Shown in pieces: positions 7,927-16,404 of a stretch of DNA of 16,404 bases. Both the position numbers and the translations under genes were made by a program. Where the stretch lies: positions 1 through 16,404 of the forward strand of contig DALYLJ010000062.1 in assembly GCA_031976395.1 (NCBI GenBank), given 5' to 3'. The notes beneath the pieces are model-generated. The model worked only from the letters and a program-made list of their open reading frames with translations. It made no database searches and had not been told where the DNA came from. The stretch's first letter is position 1, and each line of letters opens with the position of its first letter. The DNA comes from UBA11164 sp002420085. GTDB lineage: Bacteria > Pseudomonadota > Gammaproteobacteria > Xanthomonadales > Xanthomonadaceae.

Positions 7927-9279
7927 TCAGCCCGGTAGCGGCAGTTCCAGGCGAGCGACACAGCCCCGGCGATCCTCACGATCGACCAGCACCAGACTGC
8001 CGCCATGGCCTTCGGCGATCCGCTGGGCGAGCACCAGACCGATCCCGGAACCGCCCGGCTTGGTGGTGAAGAACGGCACGAACAGGTTCTCGCTGCCGGA
8101 CAGGCCCAGACCCTCGTCATGGACCTCGATGCGCAGTCGGCCTTCGGTTGGACACGACCAGCGCACCCCGACCCGACCACCGGCACTGCGTGCCGCTTCG
8201 ACGGCATTCCGAACCAGGTTGATCAGGGCCTGTTCGATCTGGTCCGGGTCGAGGGTGCAGACCAGGGCCGGGCCGGGCTCGACCTGGACCGGCATGCGCT
8301 GTTCCAGCCGTGCCACCCGTTCGACGATCTCGGCAATCGCACTCGGTCGCGGGCTGGGAGGCGGCAGACGCGCCAGGCCGGCATAGCCGCTCATGAATCG
8401 ATTCAGGGCATCGGCGCGATCGGCGATCACCTTCAGGCCGCCATGCACGTCTTCGCGCCAATCCAGCGGCAAGGGCTCGCGCAGGCAGATTTCCGAGAGG
8501 GTCGCGGCCATCGATTTGATCGGAGCCAGCGAGTTGTTCATCTCGTGACCGAGCACGCGGATGATCCGCTGCCACGCCTGGCGCTCCTCCTCGCGCAGGG
8601 CGCGCGACAGGTCGGTGATCGCCAGCAGGGCATGCGGCAGGCCGTCCTGGCGGAACTGGAAGCGACGGACCTCGTAACGCCCGGCTCCCGCCGCGAAACT
8701 GCGTTGCAACAGGGTCGGTTCGCCGAGTGCCAGGCACTCGGCGAGGCCGATCTCTTCGGCCGTGGCGCCGAGCAGGCGCTGGGTTCGAGCCCCGAGCAGG
8801 CGCTCGCCGGCGGGATTGATCAGCCGTAGCCGTCCTTCGCCATCGAAGCTGAAGATCGCGATGTCGATCGCGGCAATCACCTTGGTCAGCAGTGCGCTCG
8901 CCTCTTCGTCGCGCAGGCGGCGCTCGCGCAGCGTCTGGGACAGGGCGTTGACCTCCCAGATCACGTCGCCGATGGCATCGCCACGGTGGCCACGGGAACC
9001 GCGCAGGCTGTAGTCGCCTTCGCGCAGGGCCTCCAGCAGGTTCGACAGGGTGTACAGCGGAAACACCACCCGCTGGCGCAGCCGGGCGATCAGGATCAGG
9101 GTGGCGCAGCCGGCCACTGCCAGGCCCAGCCAGAGTCCGGTTTCAAGTTCCGGGCGGGTCCACAGCAGATAGCCGATCACGGCCATGGCCGGCAGCACCA
9201 CCAGCCCGGCGTCACGCCGAAGCCGGCGCTCGAAGCCGAGGCCGGGTGTCGGGCGGTTCGGGCCGTCCTCAGTGGGCAT
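7927..9279 (-). CDS. HAMP-PAS sensor histidine kinase (NtrY-like)
   Basis: Membrane-bound kinase of 450 residues that presumably phosphorylates the response regulator encoded just upstream. Two transmembrane helices lie at about 24-41 and 48-67 with almost no periplasmic loop, so it probably senses a signal in or at the membrane or in the cytoplasm. A HAMP-like linker (about 68-122) and a PAS domain (about 130-225, FSFDGEGRLRLINPAGERLLG) follow. The H box is VLGHEMNNSLAPIKS with phospho-acceptor His245, the form seen in NtrY-type kinases. The N box has Asn358 in ALINLVRNAVEAA, then G1 DEGLGLSG (388-395), F box VPFFTTKPG and G2 GGSGIGL (409-415). Only the ATG at 9279 is usable between the upstream in-frame TGA and the helices; it has no good Shine-Dalgarno. 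It lies 42 bases after the regulator gene. Confidence 0.93.
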   Translation of the reverse strand: MPTEDGPNRPTPGLGFERRLRRDAGLVVLPAMAVIGYLLWTRPELETGLWLGLAVAGCATLILIARLRQRVVFPLYTLSNLLEALREGDYSLRGSRGHRGDAIGDVIWEVNALSQTLRERRLRDEEASALLTKVIAAIDIAIFSFDGEGRLRLINPAGERLLGARTQRLLGATAEEIGLAECLALGEPTLLQRSFAAGAGRYEVRRFQFRQDGLPHALLAITDLSRALREEERQAWQRIIRVLGHEMNNSLAPIKSMAATLSEICLREPLPLDWREDVHGGLKVIADRADALNRFMSGYAGLARLPPPSPRPSAIAEIVERVARLEQRMPVQVEPGPALVCTLDPDQIEQALINLVRNAVEAARSAGGRVGVRWSCPTEGRLRIEVHDEGLGLSGSENLFVPFFTTKPGGSGIGLVLAQRIAEGHGGSLVLVDREDRRGCVARLELPLPG

Positions 9280-9321
9280 CGGGCTGGACCGGGTCGATCG
9301 CCATGACCGGCCAGTGCGTGT

Positions 9322-10823
<1,502 letters not shown>

Positions 10824-10827
<4 letters not shown>

Positions 10828-11291
10828 AGCACGACCAGATGCTCGGCACGCGCGCCGGGAACCGCCGCCACCGCAATGGCGGTATCGAAGGTGACGAAAC
10901 GGCCGCCGTTTCGGACCGCCAGCGCCAGCAGGTACATGTCGGTCAACTGCCTCGGGCCATGCACGCGCTCGGGATCGATCACGCCCGGATCGAGCACACT
11001 GAGATCGTCATTCCAGAACACGTGATGGGCGGTCGCAGTGGCGCTGCGCAGGCGCGCGATCGCCAGGGCCGGCGGGATCGGCTGCGGGTAGGCCGACTGG
11101 CTGATGATCCGCACGAACCCGTTCTGGGTGGTTGGGCAGGAGGCCCAGCCACCACGGATGTTGGCCTCCAGCCAGGCGCGGGCGAGGACATGATGGACAT
11201 GCGCGCGATCGAGCAAGGCGATCAGCACATTGATGTCGAGCAGGGATCGGATCGACACCCGGTAGCGTTCGCCGGCATCCTCGACCTTCAT
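10824..11291 (-). CDS. vapC: VapC-family PIN-domain toxin
   Basis: Probable RNase toxin of a type II toxin-antitoxin pair, 155 residues. PIN-domain acidic residues are Asp19 (SLLDINVLIALLD), Asp118 (LTDMYLLALA) and Asp136 (FVTFDTAIA). The position near WASCPTTQNGFVRI where many VapC proteins have Glu holds Gln56, so the metal site may be weaker or completed differently. The ATG at 11291 shares one base with the vapB stop (TAATG), typical of coupled antitoxin-toxin genes; a longer frame reaching 11621 is spurious because it runs over vapB. At its 3' end the TGA overlaps the GTG start of the response regulator. The target RNA cannot be told from sequence. Confidence 0.92.
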
Positions 11292-11539
11292 TACGCCCCC
11301 GTTTCGTCGCGCAGGCGGTCGATCAGGGCATCGGTGACCACGACCCCACGGTCGGGCAGCGGCTCGAAGCCGTAGAACGCCGCCGACTCGGCCACGTCCG
11401 AGGTGACGATGCCCGGCCCTGCATTCAAGCCCCGGCGCGCCAGTTCGGAAATCACCTGGCCGGTGGTCTTGCCCTGGCGCTGGGCCAGCGCCTTGGCCGC
11501 CGCCAGCAGATCGTCTTCGATATCGAGCGTGGTGCGCAT
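11291..11539 (-). CDS. vapB: VapB-family antitoxin
   Basis: An 82-residue antitoxin with an N-terminal ribbon-helix-helix domain (RTTLDIEDDLLAAAKALAQR, then QGKTTGQVISELARRGL) and a C-terminal tail that would bind VapC. Antitoxins of this type dimerise on operator DNA and repress their own operon. The ATG at 11539 is preceded by no Shine-Dalgarno; the palindrome GCATCAGATGC (11540-11550) abuts the start instead. Together with the promoter placement this suggests a leaderless or very short-leader transcript. It lies 78 bases after the ABC ATPase gene on the same strand. Confidence 0.92.
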   Translation of the reverse strand: MRTTLDIEDDLLAAAKALAQRQGKTTGQVISELARRGLNAGPGIVTSDVAESAAFYGFEPLPDRGVVVTDALIDRLRDETGA

Positions 11540-11566
11540 GCATCAGATGCTTGCGCATCAGATCGC
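11540..11566. promoter_or_regulatory. Operator-like repeats in front of vapB
   Basis: GCATCAGATGC (11540-11550, palindromic around one base) and GCATCAGATCGC (11555-11566) are direct repeats 15 bases apart. The arms GATGC (11546-11550) and GCATC (11555-11559) also form an inverted repeat. They overlap the probable -10 and start point, where VapB-VapC complexes commonly bind. Confidence 0.5.
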
Positions 11567-11575
11567 GGCTGTCAA
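11547..11575 (-). promoter_or_regulatory. Candidate vapBC promoter
   Basis: On the minus strand a perfect -35 TTGACA (11575-11570) is followed after 17 bases by AAGCAT (11552-11547), a weak -10 with three of six matches. Transcription would start near 11540, at or one or two bases before the vapB ATG. Confidence 0.45.
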
Positions 11576-11579
11576 GCCC

Positions 11580-11593
11580 TGCCACCGGTGGCA
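11580..11593. repeat. Perfect 14-bp palindrome between the ATPase gene and vapB
   Basis: TGCCACCGGTGGCA lies 24 bases past the ATPase stop and just upstream of the vapB -35. It could be a protein-binding site or part of a transcript end, but no T run follows in either direction. Confidence 0.5.
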
Positions 11594-11617
11594 GTCTGCA
11601 CCCCGCGCCACCGATCG

Positions 11618-12280
11618 TCATGGTCTGAGCCAGCCGTCGAACAGTTCGCAGCGGCGGTTGCCGCGCGCGGCGTACTCGGGGTTGTGGGTGACCTGGACGA
11701 TCGTGGTGCCGGCCCGGTTCAACTCAGTCAGCAGGTCCATGATCATCTCGCCCTGACTGGAGTGCAGGGCGCCGGTCGGTTCGTCGGCCAGCAGCAGACG
11801 CGGACGGGTCACGATTGCCCGCGCCACCGCCACCATCTGCTGCTGACCACCGGACAGTTGCCGGGGGAACAGATCGCGCTTGGCGACGATGCCGAAACGG
11901 TCGAGCAGATCGGCCACCCGCGCCTTGCGCTGCGAACCGGGAACATCGCGATAGCTCAATGGCAACTCGATGTTCTCCGCCACGGTCAGGTCGTCCAGCA
12001 AGTGGTAGTGCTGGAAGACCAGGGCGATGTGCTCGCGCGCGAATGCCTTGCGCTGCCGATCCTTCATCGCATGCACTGGCTGACCATCGAAGTGGTACTC
12101 GCCCTGCCAGTCGGCATCGAGCAGGCCGAGCACCGACAACAGGCTGGTCTTACCCGATCCGGACGGTCCCATGATGCTCAGGAAGTCGCCTTCGTGGATC
12201 GTCAGGTTGATGTTCCGCAACAGCCACTGGCGGCCGGCCGGCAGCGCGATGGATTTTTCCAGGGTGTTCAGTTCGATCAC
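11618..12280 (-). CDS. MacB/LolD-type ABC transporter ATPase
   Basis: Cytoplasmic ATPase of 220 residues that would energise the permeases encoded just upstream. Walker A is GPSGSGKT (38-45), Q-loop Gln90 in LVFQHYHLLDDLTVAENIEL, signature LSGGQQQ (142-148), Walker B LLLADEPTGAL with Asp166/Glu167, and switch His199. The FQHYHLL and DEPTGAL patterns belong to the MacB/LolD/FtsE group, which drives extracytoplasmic mechanical transport. The start is GTG 12280, with GAGG (12292-12289) 8 bases before it. It lies 56 bases after the 794-residue permease gene on the same strand and presumably shares its transcript. No adaptor (MacA-like) gene is in the window. Confidence 0.94.
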   Translation of the reverse strand: MIELNTLEKSIALPAGRQWLLRNINLTIHEGDFLSIMGPSGSGKTSLLSVLGLLDADWQGEYHFDGQPVHAMKDRQRKAFAREHIALVFQHYHLLDDLTVAENIELPLSYRDVPGSQRKARVADLLDRFGIVAKRDLFPRQLSGGQQQMVAVARAIVTRPRLLLADEPTGALHSSQGEMIMDLLTELNRAGTTIVQVTHNPEYAARGNRRCELFDGWLRP

Positions 12281-12336
12281 AGGGAATGCCTCATCGGAAG
12301 CATGGAATGGCCAGGGCAGTACGCAGGTCGGGGCGC

Positions 12337-14721
12337 TCAGTCATCGGCGAGCGCCTCGGTCGGTGCGATCGCGGCGATGCGCCGGGCCGGCAGCCAGGCC
12401 GACAGCAGTGCCACCGGCACCAGCAGGGCGACCACCAGCACCAGGGTCAAGGGGTCGCGTGGCCCGATGCCATGCAATCGGGCGGCCAGCACCTCACCGA
12501 CCAGCACGGCAGCGACCAGGCCCAGCAGCAGACCCGGCAGCAGCGCGGACACGGCATCGACCGATACGCGCCGGCTCAGATCGGACGATCGGGCACCCAG
12601 GGCCATGCGCAGGGCGAGTTCCCGACGCCGCCCGCGCACCGTGTACTGGACCAGGGCGAACAGACCCATGCTGGCCAGCAACAGTCCGACCACGGCCATC
12701 GCCACCAGCAGACCGGTCAAGCGCATGCGATCGCTCAGGGAGGCCCGCAACCAATCGGAAAGTCGATCGAATCGAACCAGACGCAGGCCGTGGCGCAGCG
12801 CCAGTTCATCCAGACGCATTCGCAAGGCGGCCGGATCGCCCGCGTCGAACAGGATGAAACGCGGCAACCTGCCGGTCTCGGCCGGCACCGCCGAATAGCG
12901 GAACACCGTGCCCATGCCCTCAGCCTCATCCAATGCCAGGTGCTTGACCGTTGGCACCACCCCGATGATCCGGGCCGGCTGATAGGCATCATCGGCGACC
13001 GGCACGCCGATCGTGGTCTGCAAGGGGTCGCGACCCGCCAGATGTCGGCTCACGTAGCGCTCATCGACCACTACCACCGGCAGGTCGGCATCGCGTTCGG
13101 CAAACACCCGCCCTTGGCTCGGCTGCTGTCCAAGCAGGTCGAAATAGGCCGGGCCGACGATCCGATCGCGGGCACTGTCCTCGTCACCACCGCTGATCAC
13201 CTCGAAACTCGACACTGACTCCGAGCGCGAGAACGGCGGCGCATTGGCGAAACTCGCCGCGTTCACGCCCGGCAATCGCGATGCCTCATCGAACCATGCC
13301 GCGAGCCGTTGCCCGGCACTCGCCGAATGAGCCAGCAGCCGCACATCCTTGGGCACCATCTCGGCCATCAGCAGGTGTTCACTGCGAAAACCGGTCTCGG
13401 TTCGCACCAGGGCATCGAGGCTGCGCAACAACAGGCCACCACCTGCCAACAGACCGACCGCCGTGGCCACCTGCACGGCAACCAGGATCGTGCGCAGACG
13501 GGCACCGGCCGGCGACGACGATACCTGGCGCCCACCCGCACCCAGGCTGGCGAGCAGCGAAACCCGCCGATCGAGCACGATCGCCGGCAGGGCCAACACC
13601 AGGGTCAATCCGACCGCCAAGGCGAGCGCCAGCAGCACGGTCGCGCCATCGACGGTCACTGCCAGCGCGGAATTCGGGCGTAGCAGGTCGAGCCCGTGCA
13701 GGATGGCGATCCCGCCCGGCGTCAGCAGCACACCAAGCATCACCCCGGCCAGGGTCAGGCTCAGGACTTCGATCAGGATCGGACTGATCCGACGGAAGCC
13801 CGAGGCCCCCAGGGCCGAGCGCAGGGCCAGTTCGCGCTGTCGCGCCAGCATCCGGTTCAACCACAGATTGGCCAGATTCGCGACGACCGCCGCCAGGATC
13901 AGCGCGATCGCCAGAAAGACCTGCGACAACAGGCCGATCTCGCCATCGGACAGGCTCGCGCGCAGATCGGCCACCCGCAGGTCCAGGCCCATGAACTCGC
14001 GCATCGCGGCCAGGCCCTCCTCCGCCGCAGCCAGTGCCGCGATCTGCTCGGCCAGGATCACCGCATCGACCCCAGACGCCATCCGGACATAGACCCGCAG
14101 ATCACCCCATTCCGACATCGCCTCGGCGGCACGCTGCTCGGGACTGAAGATCAGCGGCTGCCAGATCGCGATGCCGGCGCGCGGGAATGCGAAGTCGTCC
14201 GCCATCACCCCGATCACCCGCAGTCGGCGTCCGGGCAGATCGACAGGCCGATCGAGCACACCCGGATCGCGATTGAACCACTGTCGCCAGAGCGCCTCGG
14301 AAATCACCACGGCATCGGCTGGATCGTCCTCGTTCGGCAGGCGACCGAGAACCGGCGTCGCCGCCAGCATGCGCAGCAGACTGGGCGATATCCGAACGCT
14401 TTCCAGCAGGGCGCCCGAGCCATCTTCGATCTCGTCACCCCGCCGCCAGTAACCGACCGCCTCCACCGAATCCAGTTCGGCCAGCCGAACCGCCAATGGC
14501 ACCGCGAAGCCCAACTCGAAACCCATCCGGGTCGAGTAGCCGTAGACATGCGCCAAGCGCTCCGCCTGCGGATAGGGCAAGGGCTTGACCAGCAAGGCCC
14601 AGGCGGCGCTGGCGAGGCTCAACACGGCAGCCACCGCAAGTCCGAGAAAGCCGACCACCAGCAGCGAAAAACCCGGCGAACGCTGGATCGTGTGCAACAC
14701 CTGCCTGACCGTCGTCCTCAT
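12337..14721 (-). CDS. Large MacB/FtsX-type ABC permease with duplicated core
   Basis: Inner-membrane protein of 794 residues in which the MacB periplasmic domain plus FtsX membrane domain occur twice and no ATPase domain is fused. This matches the long permeases described as ADOP in acidobacteria and also found in proteobacteria. Eight membrane helices are seen at about 18-45, 262-288, 315-335, 360-383, 410-432, 668-693, 722-747 and 758-778. Periplasmic domains lie at about 46-260 and 433-665. Each half has a coupling motif: RQRELALRSALGAS (294-307) and RRRELALRMALGAR (698-711). The ATG at 14721 has GGGAG 9 bases upstream. The ATPase gene follows after 56 bases, and a second permease gene precedes it by 108 bases. 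The substrate is unknown. Confidence 0.92.
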   Translation of the reverse strand: MRTTVRQVLHTIQRSPGFSLLVVGFLGLAVAAVLSLASAAWALLVKPLPYPQAERLAHVYGYSTRMGFELGFAVPLAVRLAELDSVEAVGYWRRGDEIEDGSGALLESVRISPSLLRMLAATPVLGRLPNEDDPADAVVISEALWRQWFNRDPGVLDRPVDLPGRRLRVIGVMADDFAFPRAGIAIWQPLIFSPEQRAAEAMSEWGDLRVYVRMASGVDAVILAEQIAALAAAEEGLAAMREFMGLDLRVADLRASLSDGEIGLLSQVFLAIALILAAVVANLANLWLNRMLARQRELALRSALGASGFRRISPILIEVLSLTLAGVMLGVLLTPGGIAILHGLDLLRPNSALAVTVDGATVLLALALAVGLTLVLALPAIVLDRRVSLLASLGAGGRQVSSSPAGARLRTILVAVQVATAVGLLAGGGLLLRSLDALVRTETGFRSEHLLMAEMVPKDVRLLAHSASAGQRLAAWFDEASRLPGVNAASFANAPPFSRSESVSSFEVISGGDEDSARDRIVGPAYFDLLGQQPSQGRVFAERDADLPVVVVDERYVSRHLAGRDPLQTTIGVPVADDAYQPARIIGVVPTVKHLALDEAEGMGTVFRYSAVPAETGRLPRFILFDAGDPAALRMRLDELALRHGLRLVRFDRLSDWLRASLSDRMRLTGLLVAMAVVGLLLASMGLFALVQYTVRGRRRELALRMALGARSSDLSRRVSVDAVSALLPGLLLGLVAAVLVGEVLAARLHGIGPRDPLTLVLVVALLVPVALLSAWLPARRIAAIAPTEALADD

Positions 14722-14829
14722 CGTCCGCCACTCCCAGCGATGCCGACGCGAGCGTACACGGCGGCAGAGCCACCCTCGTCGCCGGCAGCACCGTCGGCGA
14801 CGATCGACATCAAGCGGGGCAGCCGCCAG
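14722..14829 (-). other. Spacer between the two permease genes with a 9-bp hairpin
   Basis: No gene is seen. TCGTCGCCG (14776-14784) and CGGCGACGA (14795-14803) form a perfect nine-pair stem with a ten-base loop. It lies 26 bases past the permease stop in the direction of transcription, with no T run after it. It may protect or attenuate the transcript between the two permease cistrons; a rho-independent terminator is unlikely. Confidence 0.4.
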
Positions 14830-16404
14830 TCAGTCATGACGCAAGGCCACCATCGGATCGGTGTGCAGCGCCCGGCGCAAGGGAGCGTAGCAGGCCACTA
14901 TCGCGACGGCCACGGTAACGATGATCACGATCACGAACACCAGTGGATCGAACCCTCGGGTCTGCAATTGCGGATCCTCCAGCAGCTTCGACCAGGGCAG
15001 CGCCAGCAGCAGGCCGACACATATGCCGATGCCGACCTGGAAGGCCAATCGGGCGCCGACGTCCTGCACGATGCTGCCGTGACCGGCACCGATGGCTCGG
15101 CGGATGCCGATCTCACGCTGGCGCTGGAGCACCACGAAACCGAGCACGCCGTACAGGCCGACCGCAGCCAGCAGCAAGGCCACCGCACCCAAAGCAACGA
15201 ACATCTGGGTGAGCACCACCGGCCCGATCCGCCCGGAGCGAATGGCCTCGGCCTGGGTCTGAATCGAATGAACGGGGGTGTCGGCATCCTCGGCGAGGAC
15301 AGCGGCAGCGATCAGCGAGGCATGCTGGCTGACATCACCCCCTGTACGCACCGCAATCGAAGCAAATCGTGCCGGAGCCTGACGCAAGGGAACCAGGAGG
15401 ATCGGCAGCACGGGATCATCGGCATCCTCCAGATGCAGTGGATCAGTGACGCCGACCACCATTCGCCGTTCATGACGTTCCCGCTGCGGATTCAGGAGCA
15501 GATACTGACCGATCGGATCACTGCCTGGCCACACACGCTCCGCCAGGCGTCGGTCGACGATGACCACCGGCTCGCTGTCGGCCTGATCGCGACCATCGAA
15601 GCCTCGCCCGGACACCAGTCGAATGCCGTAGGTATCGAGGAAACCGTCATCGACCCGAGCATGCTGAGCCTGGACTGCGGAACGCGCGTCCGAAGCATTC
15701 CCTTCAGCGGCGACCAGTTCATGGCCATCACCCATCGTGCCTGGCAATGCGGTGGAGACCGAGGCAGCCAGTATCTGCGGGTCACCACGCAAGCGATCGA
15801 TCACGCGCTCCAGAAAACGAACCTGCTCGGCGCCACTGGCAAAACTGCTCGACACCGGGCCAATTCGCGCCGTCAGGATCGAAGCTGGGTCGGCGCGCGT
15901 ACCGAAATCGAACGCCAACACCTGCACGAGCCCGCGCACGAACGTGCCTGCACCAACCAGCAACACCACGGTCAGTGCCACTTCAACCAGAACCATTGAG
16001 CGTGCCAATCGCGCGAAACCGCCGCCTGAACCCTTGTCACCATCACGCAGCGTGCGCTGGACATCAACACGGGATGAACGCATGGCAGGCGCCATCCCAG
16101 CCAGCGCCGTAGCAAGCAGGGCCGCCAGCAGGGCAAAACCCACCAGCCGCAGATCGACCCCGAGTTCGGCAAAGTACGGTGGCGAATCACCACTGGCCGT
16201 CAGCACCGCCAACAACCACTCCACCCCGAGATGGGCAAGCAACAGGGCCAGCACGGTCGCGGCCAGACTCAGCAACAGGCTCTCGATCAACAGTTCGCGC
16301 AAAAGGCCGATCCGAACGATCCCGCCAGCGCGCTCAAGCTCTCGATTGGTTACGCCGGCGGCACCGCCACGCTGTCGTTCCCGTGTGTGGACGGGAAGGA
16401 ATAC
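14830..16404 (-). CDS. MacB/FtsX-type ABC permease, 5' end outside the window
   Basis: The frame stays open to the window edge, so the gene is truncated; 524 residues are visible. The visible part holds the end of a first FtsX domain (LRELLIESLLLSLAATVLAL, then VGFALLAALLATALAGMAPA), a new core helix (SMVLVEVALTVVLLVGAGTF) and a full second MacB periplasmic domain. The second FtsX domain follows, with coupling motif RQREIGIRRAIGAG and the usual ending DPMVALRHD. It is therefore a second long permease with a duplicated core, perhaps a partner of the 794-residue one. The first 34 visible residues do not show the expected coupling sequence (ELAVRxALGAS type); only a diverged AGGIVRIGLL fits. The true start lies beyond 16404; a TTG at 16302 is not a plausible start. 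Confidence 0.9.
   Translation of the reverse strand, partial: VFLPVHTRERQRGGAAGVTNRELERAGGIVRIGLLRELLIESLLLSLAATVLALLLAHLGVEWLLAVLTASGDSPPYFAELGVDLRLVGFALLAALLATALAGMAPAMRSSRVDVQRTLRDGDKGSGGGFARLARSMVLVEVALTVVLLVGAGTFVRGLVQVLAFDFGTRADPASILTARIGPVSSSFASGAEQVRFLERVIDRLRGDPQILAASVSTALPGTMGDGHELVAAEGNASDARSAVQAQHARVDDGFLDTYGIRLVSGRGFDGRDQADSEPVVIVDRRLAERVWPGSDPIGQYLLLNPQRERHERRMVVGVTDPLHLEDADDPVLPILLVPLRQAPARFASIAVRTGGDVSQHASLIAAAVLAEDADTPVHSIQTQAEAIRSGRIGPVVLTQMFVALGAVALLLAAVGLYGVLGFVVLQRQREIGIRRAIGAGHGSIVQDVGARLAFQVGIGICVGLLLALPWSKLLEDPQLQTRGFDPLVFVIVIIVTVAVAIVACYAPLRRALHTDPMVALRHD

Noticed and set aside
7920..7934. Hairpin CGGGC-GATCA-GCCCG as a bidirectional terminator between kmo and the kinase gene
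   Set aside because: The stem is only five pairs, overlaps the kinase stop codon and has no T run on either side.
13696..15999. A 767-codon plus-strand frame opposite the two permease genes
   Set aside because: Its translation is Gln/His/Arg rich with no domain, while the minus strand encodes clear permeases with helices and coupling motifs. Long antisense frames are common in GC-rich DNA.

Overview
The window reads as a chromosomal segment of a GC-rich gammaproteobacterium. The protein sequences and the de novo NAD route through kynurenine suggest the order Lysobacterales (Xanthomonadales). That placement is inference from protein style, not a database result. No rRNA, tRNA, CRISPR array, insertion sequence or phage gene was seen.

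Left part, plus strand (about 226-7840). asnS (asparaginyl-tRNA synthetase) is followed at once by two small uncharacterised genes, a two-helix membrane protein and a soluble protein joined to it by an ATGA overlap. A second closely packed run then encodes a beta-carbonic anhydrase (can), 3-hydroxyanthranilate 3,4-dioxygenase (nbaC), an SbtA-family sodium/bicarbonate permease and kynureninase (kynU). After a 433-base gap comes kynurenine 3-monooxygenase (kmo). Kmo, KynU and NbaC carry out three consecutive steps from kynurenine to the quinolinate precursor, so this block probably makes NAD from tryptophan. The carbonic anhydrase and bicarbonate permease genes are interleaved with the pathway genes.

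Right part, minus strand (about 7927-16404, read right to left). The order is a large MacB/FtsX-type permease cut by the window edge, a second complete permease of 794 residues with a duplicated core, one MacB-type ABC ATPase, a vapB-vapC toxin-antitoxin pair, an NtrC-type response regulator, and an HAMP-PAS histidine kinase that meets kmo tail to tail. The transporter and two-component genes look like one functional unit (export or envelope stress sensed by the kinase). vapBC sits between them with its own promoter and operator-like repeats, and vapC overlaps the regulator start by GTGA.

Points for a second look: the regulator has GAFTDA where sigma-54 activators have GAFTGA. VapC has Gln in a usual acidic position. 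vapB may be leaderless. Short direct repeats copy the 3' ends of can, kynU and kmo into the following spacers. An unlikely 146-codon frame exactly bridges kynU and kmo with ATGA overlaps at both ends. I see no clearly new multi-gene system; the arrangement of known families is the unusual part.
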